A stretch of 34,172 bases of DNA from Synergistota bacterium. GTDB lineage: Bacteria; Synergistota; Synergistia; Synergistales; Synergistaceae. The stretch's first letter is position 1. Every line of letters starts with the position of its first letter. A model generated the notes under the pieces. The model searched no databases and was not told where the DNA came from. It saw only the letters and a list, made by a program, of their open reading frames with translations. The stretch is from NCBI GenBank assembly GCA_023450745.1, contig JAEXGR010000079.1, positions 1 through 34,172 on the forward strand. The letters run 5' to 3'. Made by a program: the position numbers and the translations under genes. Of this stretch, positions 6,129-14,404 are shown piece after piece.

Positions 6129-7391
6129 TTATTTCTTTTTTTTGAAAAAACTTAAGTCTGATAGGATAGTTTTTTTCACATAATCAAGCTTGGGCGCCAC
6201 CTCGGGGTCGGTTGAGGAGAGGTAGAGGAAGTGCCTGATGAAGGCGGCGAATATTCCCAGAAACAGGCCCAGCAGTGTCGCGAGAACGACGATCCTCGCT
6301 CTTTTGGGCGAATCCTTAAGCTCCGGGTAGGTCGGAACGCCCAGCGCTTGAATCACCAAGGGGTTGTTGAGCTCGTTCAGCTTTGCGCTCTCGTATTGAT
6401 TAAGTAAAAGCTGATAGAGGCGTTCGCGGAATTTGTATTCGCGGAAGAGCGCCGCGTATTCGAGCGAGGCTTCCGGCAGTTTACTGAGGCCGACGCCGGA
6501 TAGCGGTACGGTGCCTACCTTGGCGCTGTCGGCCTGGAATTGCTTTTTGATCGCGTCATATTCGGCCTGTAATTTTTTGACCTGCGGGTTTTCGCTTGTC
6601 GCGAAGCGCCTTGCCGCGCGCAGCTCAATCTCTTTGGCGAGCATTCCCGCCTGGAGCGAGGCTAGCGCGGTAACGTCGGAAGGAGCGCCGCCAGCCGCCA
6701 TCATACCGGTTTTTTTCTGGAAAGCGACAAGGCCGCTCTCGGCCTGCGCAAGTTCCCGTCCAATGTTTTTAATCTGCTCTTCCAGGAAAAGACGCTTCTG
6801 GGCGTCGGGAGTGATCGCCACCTCCTGCATTACGCCGAGGGTTTCGTCGAAGAGCGAACTCGCGAGTTTGACGGCCATGTCCTGCGAAGTGTCTTTGACG
6901 GAGATGGTGATGATGCCGCTTTGTTTGTCGGCGGCGGCCTGTACGTTTGTCGAGAGCGACTCACGCACCTTTGTGCGCATTTTCTCGCCACGCTCGCCTT
7001 GCGGCAGTAGGGATTTTATTGTCCTGATAATGCTGAAGCCCTCAGGTTCGCGCGCCATCAGGTCATTTTTGTCGATCACTCTGTCCAGAACGGCGGGGCT
7101 TTTGACGACTCCGACAATTGTGTCGGAGGTCGTCGCCAGCGAAGCGCCGAGCAAATCTCCCATACCAGTCGCGGCAAGCATCGCCGCCGCGCCGGATTTC
7201 GCGCCGCCGCCAGGAGGCATGACCTGAATCGTACTCTTGTATATGGGCGTAGCCATTAGCGCGTATACTATGGCAATTACCGCGAAAGCGACTGTGGTTT
7301 TTGTGATGAATCCGCGCTGCCGAAGCAGAATTACAAAGAGATCAAGCAGCGAGATCTCGTATTCGTCGTTTATCATATTGTTCTCAGCCAT
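6129..7391 (-). CDS. Wzz/GumC-type polysaccharide chain-length/export co-polymerase
   Basis: This protein of about 420 residues has the Wzz layout: a cytoplasmic N-terminus (YEISLLDLFVILLRQR), a first membrane segment near residues 29-48, a long periplasmic part with predicted coiled coil (the stretch from LEEQIKNIGRELAQAE onward), a proline-containing motif PTYPELKDSPKRAR and a second membrane segment (VVLATLLGLFLGIFAAF). No tyrosine-kinase domain is fused at the end. It would span the inner membrane and periplasm and pair with the Wza-like channel encoded 13 bp upstream. I chose the ATG at 7391 because GGAG is eight bases before it. Confidence 0.88.
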   Translation of the reverse strand: MAENNMINDEYEISLLDLFVILLRQRGFITKTTVAFAVIAIVYALMATPIYKSTIQVMPPGGGAKSGAAAMLAATGMGDLLGASLATTSDTIVGVVKSPAVLDRVIDKNDLMAREPEGFSIIRTIKSLLPQGERGEKMRTKVRESLSTNVQAAADKQSGIITISVKDTSQDMAVKLASSLFDETLGVMQEVAITPDAQKRLFLEEQIKNIGRELAQAESGLVAFQKKTGMMAAGGAPSDVTALASLQAGMLAKEIELRAARRFATSENPQVKKLQAEYDAIKKQFQADSAKVGTVPLSGVGLSKLPEASLEYAALFREYKFRERLYQLLLNQYESAKLNELNNPLVIQALGVPTYPELKDSPKRARIVVLATLLGLFLGIFAAFIRHFLYLSSTDPEVAPKLDYVKKTILSDLSFFKKKK

Positions 7392-7404
7392 GAGAGACAC
7401 TCCG

Positions 7405-9666
7405 TTATTTAAAGATATAGTCTACGGCGGCTACGCCGAGGACCAGCTTATATACGATGTCGATGATATCGGTCGTGTTGCGCATCGTGGGCTGGAACAT
7501 CAGTTTCTCCGGGACGACGATGAAGTCGCCGTCTTCGACCTTTTGCGCCTTATTTCCGGAGAAAGCCCTCGTGGTCGAGCCGTCGGCCTTCATGATGTAA
7601 GTTCGCCTTGCGTTGGCCGAGGCGGAGTATCCGCCCGCCATCTTGATGTAATCGCGGATCGGCTGTCCTGAACGGAAGACGAAGGCGGACTGTGAGGTTA
7701 CGGAACCGATTACCTGCACTGTGCCAGGGGCGGTCGGTATATGGAGGCGGTCGCCATCCTGCAGCACGATATCGAAGGGACTGCCTTTGAGCAGCCGATA
7801 GTCGCCGGGGACCTGCATTATCACGCGCCCCGTCGCCTTTAGCCCCCGCAGCGCCGCAAGCAGTCTCTCTTTCTGTGTCACTTCCGCTTGCGCGAAGGTG
7901 ACGTCTTTCGTCGTCGTCGCGGTGGAGACGGCTTCATTTGCCGCGGCGGCCATCTCACGCTCCATGCGCAGGATCATGTCGTCGATGTTTTTCTGCTGCT
8001 GGGCCCTTACGCTGTCGCGGATGAATACCGCGCCCCGCGGGAAGGCGTCTTCGGCAAACCCGCCCGCGCGCTCAAGGAGCGAAGAGAGGCGCTCGCCCTG
8101 CTTTACGGCGTAGCTGCCGGGGTAGAGCACGCGGCCGGTCACCTGCGCGCTGCGATAGAGATTCCAGTCCGGCACGGTGCGGACGAAGATGTAATCGTCG
8201 CGTTGGAGCAGGAAGCGGCCGCCGCCGCCGAGAGCCTCTTTTAAGTTCACCATCATGCGCGTCGTCACGGGGCCTTGGTCGCTCACCTGTATACGGGTAA
8301 GTTCGCCCTCGCTGGCGGCGGTGTAGAGCAGGCCGCCAGCGCGTTTGAGAACGTCCTCCAGCGTCGTTGTCCCAGGTTCGATGGCGTAGACGCCGGGCTG
8401 GATGACCGCTCCGGCGATGCGGACGTTGATGGAGCCGCCGGGAACGGCGAAGATCTTCACAAGGTCGCCGTCCTGCAGCTTCTGCGCCGCGGCGTTTTTC
8501 TGCGTAAGCTCCGATTCAAAGGCCGTCCTTATTGTGTTGTTCTCAACGCGCACTATCTGTACGCGCCCCTTGTAGGCGCCGGAGGTGAGGCCGCCGGCGA
8601 GTTTTATAATATCCTCAAGCCGTTTTTCATTTTTTGTTAATTCGTAAACGGCGGGACGCTTGACGTTGCCGGCAATGGAGACAAGGGTGCCGACGGTCGG
8701 GATGAAGATCACGTCGCCGTCGCGCAGCCTGGCGTCGCCTTTGCGGCTGCCGCGCAGCAGGAGTTCGTAGACGTCGAACGTGGCGATCTTTTTGCTGCCG
8801 CGCTTGATCTCGATCGCGCGCATCGAGCCGGAGAGAGCCGGTCCGCCGGCCTGCGAGAGCACGTCGATGAGCGTGGCCATCGAGGAGACGGCGTATGCCC
8901 CCGGGCGAGCCGCGTGACCTGTGACATAGACGTTGATCGTGTGCAGTTTGCCCATGGAGACGTTGATTTCAAAGTCGTTCAATATCCTTCCGTAGGCGCT
9001 GTTGACCGCCTTTTCCAGTTCCGCAAAGGTCATTCCCGCCGCGTTAAGCGGCCCCGCCTTCGGAAGGGTCAGGACTCCGTCGCGGTCGACGATCAGGTTT
9101 GCCCTGATGTCGTCGTATCCCCATAGGGTGATGCGGACTTCGTCTCCCGGCGCCACCACATAGTTTGGCCCTACGGGGGCGTAGGTCAGCGTGTTGGCCC
9201 TGCGTGAAGCGAAGAAGCTCGCGCCGAAGCGCGCGAGCCTGCCGCGCAGGTTATCGTACATCGTGCTGCCTCTGACCTCCCGGGGATCGAGGGAGGACGA
9301 TCTTGCCGTCGTGGCGTCAGGCGCGGCGGTCGTTGCGGGATTATGCTGCCTGTCTTCTTCCAGCCGTTCGTTGACCACGGTAGTTTCCGGCTCCGAGGCT
9401 GACGGGTCGATGAGAGGCGAAGTGTCTGTCGGAGTGGTAACTGAGGTTTCCGCGTCCGTGTCTCCGGCAAAGACGCCGCCTTCCGCCCCCCCTTCGGCGG
9501 CAACGGCGTCGCCGGGGCTCTCCGCCCCTCCGCTTGGCCCGGTAAGCGCGGCGGCGGCCGCCGCGACGGCACCGGCATCAGCGGCCACTGCCGCCGCCGG
9601 CTGCGCGGTAAGGGCGAAGATATAAAAGATGAGGATCAACAACGCGATTTCACGGTTTTTCAACAT
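7405..9666 (-). CDS. Wza-like polysaccharide export protein with five SLBB repeats
   Basis: This 753-residue protein has a signal peptide (LILIFYIFALTAQPAAA), an Ala/Thr/Glu-rich low-complexity linker to about residue 155, a Poly_export domain opening with YVVAPGDEVRITLWG, and five SLBB-like repeats, each with a G-x-V or similar strand and an AGG turn (LSQAGGP, IKLAGGL, LKRAGGL, LERAGGF, IKMAGGY). The last 20 residues (DIIDIVYKLVLGVAAVDYIF) could form the membrane helix of the outer-membrane pore. I see no lipobox Cys. It is much longer than E. coli Wza (about 380 residues) because of the extra SLBB repeats. GGAGGA lies just before the ATG. Wzz follows 13 bp downstream. Confidence 0.92.
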   Translation of the reverse strand: MLKNREIALLILIFYIFALTAQPAAAVAADAGAVAAAAAALTGPSGGAESPGDAVAAEGGAEGGVFAGDTDAETSVTTPTDTSPLIDPSASEPETTVVNERLEEDRQHNPATTAAPDATTARSSSLDPREVRGSTMYDNLRGRLARFGASFFASRRANTLTYAPVGPNYVVAPGDEVRITLWGYDDIRANLIVDRDGVLTLPKAGPLNAAGMTFAELEKAVNSAYGRILNDFEINVSMGKLHTINVYVTGHAARPGAYAVSSMATLIDVLSQAGGPALSGSMRAIEIKRGSKKIATFDVYELLLRGSRKGDARLRDGDVIFIPTVGTLVSIAGNVKRPAVYELTKNEKRLEDIIKLAGGLTSGAYKGRVQIVRVENNTIRTAFESELTQKNAAAQKLQDGDLVKIFAVPGGSINVRIAGAVIQPGVYAIEPGTTTLEDVLKRAGGLLYTAASEGELTRIQVSDQGPVTTRMMVNLKEALGGGGRFLLQRDDYIFVRTVPDWNLYRSAQVTGRVLYPGSYAVKQGERLSSLLERAGGFAEDAFPRGAVFIRDSVRAQQQKNIDDMILRMEREMAAAANEAVSTATTTKDVTFAQAEVTQKERLLAALRGLKATGRVIMQVPGDYRLLKGSPFDIVLQDGDRLHIPTAPGTVQVIGSVTSQSAFVFRSGQPIRDYIKMAGGYSASANARRTYIMKADGSTTRAFSGNKAQKVEDGDFIVVPEKLMFQPTMRNTTDIIDIVYKLVLGVAAVDYIFK

Positions 9667-9788
9667 ATTATTCCTCCAGAACTTATATTTTTATCCGGGA
9701 TGATCAAAAGCTAAATGGCCGCGAGCACGCCAGATTAATTTTATAACTATTTGTTAAAAATTTCTATGTTTCGCTATAAATATCCAAA

Positions 9789-11957
9789 TCAATCAGCGCC
9801 CATAGCTTCGTCCCTGCGCCATTTTCCGGTGAGATAGTCTACAAAACCGTAAGATTTTGCCGGTTCTTCCTGCCATGTGCCGTCCTCCCGCATTTGAAGG
9901 CAAAGCCTGGCCAGCTGCGCGCCGACCTCCTGATATAGCCTTTCCGGCTGAAGCTCGCCGACGAGCGTCTCCGGCGTCTGCCAGGCCCCCGGCATTTTGC
10001 CGGCGAAGAGCCTGAAGGTGGAGAGCAGGGTGAACTCCTCGTCCCAGTATGTATTGCTCGCGTGTCCGTCGTACCAGGCGGAGAGCGGCAAGTGCAGGAT
10101 CATGCCCGCGTCGGTAAAGCTTTTGCCGGTGGTCTTGCGGTCGGTGTTGGTGTAGTAGAAGCCCACTTTGGCGGAGTCCCAGTTTCTTACCGCGTCCAGC
10201 CGGTAGCCTTTGTCGCCGTCGACGAATTTCCCGTAACGCGCCGTCAAGTCGGCGTTATAGGTCGAATCGTGATAGCCGCCCTCGACCCACCAAGAGAGGT
10301 TCCAGCCGTTGTCGCCGTTTTGCGGCAGATAGAGCGTCACATATTCTCCCTTTGAATAGTCGTAATAATAATCCCGTTTATAATCCGGTATGCCGCCGAA
10401 AGAATCATATTCGCGTTCTTTGGTCGCGGAAAGCCTGGCGCCGGCCCAAATATTTGTTTTGGGAAGATAGTATCTGCCCCAGAGGTTGCCGCCAAAATAA
10501 TTTTCGTCGAGGTAGCCGAATTCGCCGAGAGCCCAGGTATTTTTGTCCAGTTTATAGAGGTAGCTGAGCACGCCCTTCCAGATACGCGTAGTGTCGTTCA
10601 TTTCCGGTTCCCACCAGATCTCGACGTTGTTGTGCAGCGGCTGGCGTATTTTCAGGTAGGCCGCCCAGCCCTGAGACGAACGCAGCTGCGCGATCCAGTC
10701 GAGATCGGTGCGCGCCATGAAGGGCATTTTGTCGAGCTGTTTGTCGATGCGCGGCTCAAAGGCGAGCGCCGCGCGTATTTCCGCCCAGCCGCGGCGGCGG
10801 CTCTCTCCGGGGCCTGCCATTACCGTCCACTCCGCTCTTTCGTCAACGCCGTACTGTCCCTTGTCCGTCCAGCTGTACGCGCCGCGGTCGATGTCAAATT
10901 CTCTGAATTTGTCCAGACGCACAAGCGCCATCTGTTCTGTGTTCAGCGTAACCCGCGATACCGGCGCTCCGCGAACCATCGCTACGCAGGAGAAGCTCTC
11001 CGTATCCCATGGGATTTTGCGCGAGGCGGTGATGATGGCGCGCGCGATCGCCTGCGACTGCGAGGCGTAGCCGATGTTTTCAAAGGCGACGTGTACTCTT
11101 TTGCCGCCCGCCAGTACGACGACGTTGCGCAGTCCGAAGCCGCGCGCCCCCAGCGTCTCCTGAAGCTCTGCGGCGATTTTATTGATATCGCATTCGCCCC
11201 AGCTTGCCGTATTGGCGCCGCCGGGTTTGGGCGGGTGGGTTCCGCCGAAGAGCGGACGGCTCAAATCGTAGGCGTAGCTTACGCCGAAGCATAATTCTTC
11301 GCCGCGTTGATAGCTGAGGCTGCCCATGAGGCCGAATTTCGTTTTCAGCGCCAGGCCGTAGTTGAATTTTGAGTCTGCTTCTCGCGGGTGAACGCGCACG
11401 CCGCTCACACGTTCCGCGGCGTAATCAAGAGGGCTGTATTCGATTTTGAATTCAAGCCAGCCCAGCGGGGACCACGAGAGTCCGCCGTAAAAGCCGTTGT
11501 ACATGTCGGTGGCGTAGCCCAGAGTCAGCGCCGTCTGTTTATAGCGCCAGGTGGCGGCTCCGAAGTAGCCCTTCCTTAGTTCCGTGCCCATGATGTCAAT
11601 CACGCCGGCCGCGACGGACGGAAAAACGCCTTTTTGCCGCGCGAGTAGTATTTTCAGGTCGAGCCCCTTGTCTTTATAGTATCCAAAGGCGTCGGAGACT
11701 TTCACGGCGTCGTTTTCATACTCCGTCAGGCGAAGGTTGAATTCCAGCCAGGGGAAAAGCCCAAGCGTCGCCGCATAGGTGCGGTAGGGCGAATAACGGC
11801 CGTAATGTATCCAACCCGCGCCGTCGCCGGGGACCTCGGCGGTGGGATACTCCCAGAGGCCGGTAAAGCCGGTGTTGGAAGGGGTCGCGGCAAAGCCGGA
11901 GGAAGCGCAGATTAAGGTGATAAAGGCGAAGAGCAAAATTTTACGCAAATTATTCAC
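9789..11957 (-). CDS. YjbH-like outer-membrane exopolysaccharide protein
   Basis: This 722-residue protein starts with a signal peptide (ILLFAFITLICASSGFAA) and continues with TPSNTGFTGLWEYPTAEV, the hallmark start of YjbH domain proteins, followed by many alternating strands rich in Tyr and Trp (for example YGGLSWSPLGWLEFKIEYSP), as in an outer-membrane beta-barrel. YjbH-type proteins accompany exopolysaccharide secretion systems. The GTG start at 11957 lacks a strong ribosome site. It lies upstream of the wza-wzz pair, 122 bp away, and downstream of the terminator of the Synergist-CTERM gene, so it likely has its own promoter. Confidence 0.85.
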   Translation of the reverse strand: MNNLRKILLFAFITLICASSGFAATPSNTGFTGLWEYPTAEVPGDGAGWIHYGRYSPYRTYAATLGLFPWLEFNLRLTEYENDAVKVSDAFGYYKDKGLDLKILLARQKGVFPSVAAGVIDIMGTELRKGYFGAATWRYKQTALTLGYATDMYNGFYGGLSWSPLGWLEFKIEYSPLDYAAERVSGVRVHPREADSKFNYGLALKTKFGLMGSLSYQRGEELCFGVSYAYDLSRPLFGGTHPPKPGGANTASWGECDINKIAAELQETLGARGFGLRNVVVLAGGKRVHVAFENIGYASQSQAIARAIITASRKIPWDTESFSCVAMVRGAPVSRVTLNTEQMALVRLDKFREFDIDRGAYSWTDKGQYGVDERAEWTVMAGPGESRRRGWAEIRAALAFEPRIDKQLDKMPFMARTDLDWIAQLRSSQGWAAYLKIRQPLHNNVEIWWEPEMNDTTRIWKGVLSYLYKLDKNTWALGEFGYLDENYFGGNLWGRYYLPKTNIWAGARLSATKEREYDSFGGIPDYKRDYYYDYSKGEYVTLYLPQNGDNGWNLSWWVEGGYHDSTYNADLTARYGKFVDGDKGYRLDAVRNWDSAKVGFYYTNTDRKTTGKSFTDAGMILHLPLSAWYDGHASNTYWDEEFTLLSTFRLFAGKMPGAWQTPETLVGELQPERLYQEVGAQLARLCLQMREDGTWQEEPAKSYGFVDYLTGKWRRDEAMGAD

Positions 11958-11992
11958 ACTCGTTTGAATTAAGGATGATTTATGAGCCGGTC

Positions 11993-12027
11993 TAAAAATA
12001 TGCCCCTTCTTTCGTGAAGGGGCATAT
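11993..12027 (-). terminator. rho-independent terminator
   Basis: On the minus strand ATATGCCCCTTC pairs with GAAGGGGCATAT (11998-12009 with 12016-12027) and is followed by a U-run (bases 11994-11998 are A on the plus strand). It ends the Synergist-CTERM gene transcript. Confidence 0.85.
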
Positions 12028-12063
12028 GACGATCTTATATTTTTATCGGTTGGCTGCGCGGAC

Positions 12064-12660
12064 TTACTTCTTGCGGAAATAAAGAAGCGGGAGAGCGCCG
12101 ATAAGGAGCATTAAGGACGCCGCGCCGGCGTTGCATCCGCTGGAGGAGCTTCCGGAGTCGACGGCGACTTCATTGCCGAGAACGACATTGGCGGCGGTGA
12201 AATGCAAATCTAACTTTACGTTCTTGACAGCATTGCCGCTGAATTCATATCTTGAATATGTGTTGCCATCCGCTTTGTCCTGAATCCACGCATACGTGGG
12301 CGTTGATTTCAGTCCTAAATTTTTCGCTATCGTTATATCGATAGTTTCTCCGCCGCTGTGGCTGATGTCTAAGACAAACCCTCCCAGCAGCGTCGGACGT
12401 TTGGTTGCGTCGGTCACGTAAAATTTGGCGTTGGAGGCGATGGGGGTAATGCCTGTCAGGAGGATCGGCTGCGCGCTGGCGACGCTGCTTCCCTCAGAAA
12501 GCGTAATATCGGCAGACGATATCGCGATTTCCACATAGTTGGCGGCGTCCGCCTGCCCCTGGGAAACATGCCCGCCGTGTCCGCCCTCCGCGGCCATCGC
12601 GGCGGCGGCCGACATTACCAGCATTACGCATAGACACAAAACAACTAACAATCTTTTCAT
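12064..12660 (-). CDS. secreted protein with Synergist-CTERM sorting signal
   Basis: This protein of about 198 residues has a signal peptide (LLVVLCLCVMLVMSAAAAMA), a beta-rich middle with no recognised domain, and a C-terminal tripartite tail: Ser-rich linker, SGCNAGAASL, hydrophobic LMLLIGALPLLYF and the basic RKK end. This tail matches the Synergist-CTERM class, in which the Cys-x-x-Gly turn is thought to be processed and anchored after export. The His/Gly-rich start of the mature part (EGGHGGHV) might bind metal. I chose the ATG at 12660, nine bases after GGGAGG. It is next to polysaccharide export genes, so a surface or matrix protein is likely. Confidence 0.85.
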   Translation of the reverse strand: MKRLLVVLCLCVMLVMSAAAAMAAEGGHGGHVSQGQADAANYVEIAISSADITLSEGSSVASAQPILLTGITPIASNAKFYVTDATKRPTLLGGFVLDISHSGGETIDITIAKNLGLKSTPTYAWIQDKADGNTYSRYEFSGNAVKNVKLDLHFTAANVVLGNEVAVDSGSSSSGCNAGAASLMLLIGALPLLYFRKK

Positions 12661-12723
12661 CAAAAAATTCCTCCCGACTTATTTGTCTTTTGATTTAAAA
12701 CTGCCGATTCTATAACTACGGTT

Positions 12724-12752
12724 ATTCTCGCATTTTTATAACGGCATGTCAA
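12724..12752 (-). promoter_or_regulatory. probable promoter of the Synergist-CTERM gene
   Basis: On the minus strand TTGACA (12747-12752) is followed after 17 bp by GAGAAT (12724-12729, four of six consensus bases). Just upstream an AT-rich 10-bp inverted pair (TTATTTTTAT/ATAAAAATAA, 12753-12781) may end the preceding gene. Confidence 0.45.
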
Positions 12753-12792
12753 TTATTTTTATCTGTTTGTTATAAAAATAAACAACCCCTCG

Positions 12793-13323
12793 TCATTCCC
12801 TGTCCAAGTAAACCACGCCCGAGGCGTCGGTTTTGCCCTCTCTTTTTTGAAAAAAGATATCTATCAGCTTTACCGCCAGCTTGGGGGCGACAAAACGGCG
12901 TTTCGCCGTCTCCCGCCATTCCTTCATTTTTATATCCGCCATAAATGAATGGCGCTTCAGCCAGCCGCGCCAGTAATCCTCTCTCAGCTGTTCATAGAGC
13001 AGGGGGATGATGTCGCCGGGGTCCTCCGGGACCGCGACCGCGAGCGGGACTTTTTTCAGCTTTGCCACCGTGAGGTGCCCGTCCGCGGCGAGCCGCAGCG
13101 CCAGGGCGCGCTGTTTTTTCGGCGGCAGCGGCGCTATGCGCAGCATGAAAGCCGAATCCAGATAGGTGAGCTCTCCGAGGGATTCCATGATGCCGAGGGC
13201 GTCCGCGTCTATCGCGCAGCCGTGCTCCGCGGCAAAGGCGGAAGCCGAGACCGCTTCCGCTGGAGAAAGCGGCAAAATGGCTATATAATATGCAAGGCAA
13301 AACAAGAGGGCTGCTATTTTCAT
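12793..13323 (-). CDS. secreted hypothetical protein
   Basis: This protein of 176 residues starts with a signal peptide (MKIAALLFCLAYYIAILPLSPAEA). The mature part is helical and basic near the end (IKMKEWRETAKRRFVAPKLAVKLIDIFFQKREG) and contains YLDSAFMLRIAPLPPKKQRALALRL. I recognise no family. I chose the ATG at 13323, which has GGAGGA seven bases before it; a longer open frame upstream reaches 13500 but crosses the promoter. It is divergent from the VIT transporter gene. Confidence 0.65.
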   Translation of the reverse strand: MKIAALLFCLAYYIAILPLSPAEAVSASAFAAEHGCAIDADALGIMESLGELTYLDSAFMLRIAPLPPKKQRALALRLAADGHLTVAKLKKVPLAVAVPEDPGDIIPLLYEQLREDYWRGWLKRHSFMADIKMKEWRETAKRRFVAPKLAVKLIDIFFQKREGKTDASGVVYLDRE

Positions 13324-13353
13324 TATCCGATCCTCCGTGTGTGTGTTTGCCGC

Positions 13354-13383
13354 ATTATAGGCAGTGGGCGGGAATGGCGTCAA
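13354..13383 (-). promoter_or_regulatory. sigma-70-type promoter for the secreted hypothetical gene
   Basis: On the minus strand TTGACG (13378-13383) and TATAAT (13354-13359) are 18 bp apart. The start would be near 13347, 24 bases before the ATG at 13323. Confidence 0.65.
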
Positions 13384-13432
13384 TAGCTCAGAGTTAAAAA
13401 ATATGTTAAAAATTAAAGATGGCGGTGTCATT

Positions 13433-14299
13433 ATGATGAATAAAGATATACTTGAAGCGGTTAAAATCATGCAGCTCAACGAAGCGACGGAGCATGTCAT
13501 CTACGCGCATATGGCGCGCCGCGCGTCGGGAGCCAACGCGCGCGTGCTGGCGAAGATCGCGGCGGAGGAGGGCCGGCACGCAGAGATATGGAGCAAATAC
13601 ACGGGGCGCATGCCGAAGCCCAGCGCCCTCAAGGTTCTCTTTTACCGGCTGTGCGGCATGCTCTTCGGCCTTACCTTCGTCATCAACCTCATGGAGACGG
13701 GCGAGGAGAAGGCGCAGGTGGAGTACGCGCGCATCGCGGAATATGTGCCAGAGGCGCTCAAGATATACGAGCAAGAGGAAGAGCACGAACACGAACTGAT
13801 CGCGATGGTTGACGACGAGCGGCTTAAATACATCAGCTCGATGGTGCTCGGCATCAACGACGCCCTTGTCGAACTGACGGGAGCGCTCGCCGGTTTCACC
13901 TTCGCGCTCGGAAATACCACGGTCATCTGTATGGCGGGGTTTATTACGGGCAGCGCCGCGACCCTCTCGATGGCGGCCTCCGAGTATCTCGCGAAAAAGA
14001 ACGACCCCGGAGAGGGGCGTCCGCTGAAGGCCGCCGTTTACACGGGGATCGCTTATATGTTCGCCGTCTGTATGCTGCTCGTCCCCTATGCTTTTATCTG
14101 TTCGCCGCTGCTGGCGCTCGCCGGCTGTCTCGTCAACGCCGCCCTCGTCATCATGCTCTTTACCTTTTATGTCTCGGTGGTGCGCAAGGAGCCCTTCGCG
14201 CCGGCCTTCAGAGAGATGATCTGCATCAGTTTCGGCGTCGCCGCGCTCTCCTTCCTCATCGGCTGGGGCGCGCAGAAGCTGCTCGGGATCTCGATGTAG
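13433..14299 (+). CDS. VIT1/CCC1-family Fe/Mn transporter with ferritin-like domain
   Basis: This protein of 288 residues joins an N-terminal ferritin/rubrerythrin-like helical domain (Glu/His motifs NEATEHVIYAHMA, AEEGRHAEIW, ETGEEKAQVEY, EEEHEHELI) to a VIT1/CCC1 membrane domain (SSMVLGINDALVELTGALAGFTFAL, then GSAATLSMAASEYLAKK and three further membrane segments). Such proteins bind Fe(II)/Mn(II) in the ferritin-like part and move it across the membrane, for storage or detoxification. Two adjacent ATGs (13433, 13436) follow a weak GGCGGTG; either may be used. It is alone on the plus strand and closed by a strong terminator. Confidence 0.88.
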   Translation: MMNKDILEAVKIMQLNEATEHVIYAHMARRASGANARVLAKIAAEEGRHAEIWSKYTGRMPKPSALKVLFYRLCGMLFGLTFVINLMETGEEKAQVEYARIAEYVPEALKIYEQEEEHEHELIAMVDDERLKYISSMVLGINDALVELTGALAGFTFALGNTTVICMAGFITGSAATLSMAASEYLAKKNDPGEGRPLKAAVYTGIAYMFAVCMLLVPYAFICSPLLALAGCLVNAALVIMLFTFYVSVVRKEPFAPAFREMICISFGVAALSFLIGWGAQKLLGISM

Positions 14300-14343
14300 C
14301 TTGCGGGGCGGCTAAAGCCGGCTGGCGCGCCTGTAATAAAAAT

Positions 14344-14386
14344 ATAAAAAAACTCCCCGCCGTACCAGACGGCGGGGAGTTTTTTT
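14344..14386. terminator. bidirectional rho-independent terminator
   Basis: ACTCCCCGCCGT (14352-14363) pairs perfectly with ACGGCGGGGAGT (14369-14380), with a T-run after it and an A-run before it. It serves the VIT gene (plus) and nfnAB (minus), which converge here. Confidence 0.92.
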
Positions 14387-14404
14387 ATCCAGAGAAGGCG
14401 GCGC

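Noticed and set aside
6433..7227. 264-codon plus-strand frame opposite the Wzz-like gene
   Set aside because: It is a Ser-rich shadow of a coiled-coil gene, with no domain and no ribosome site.
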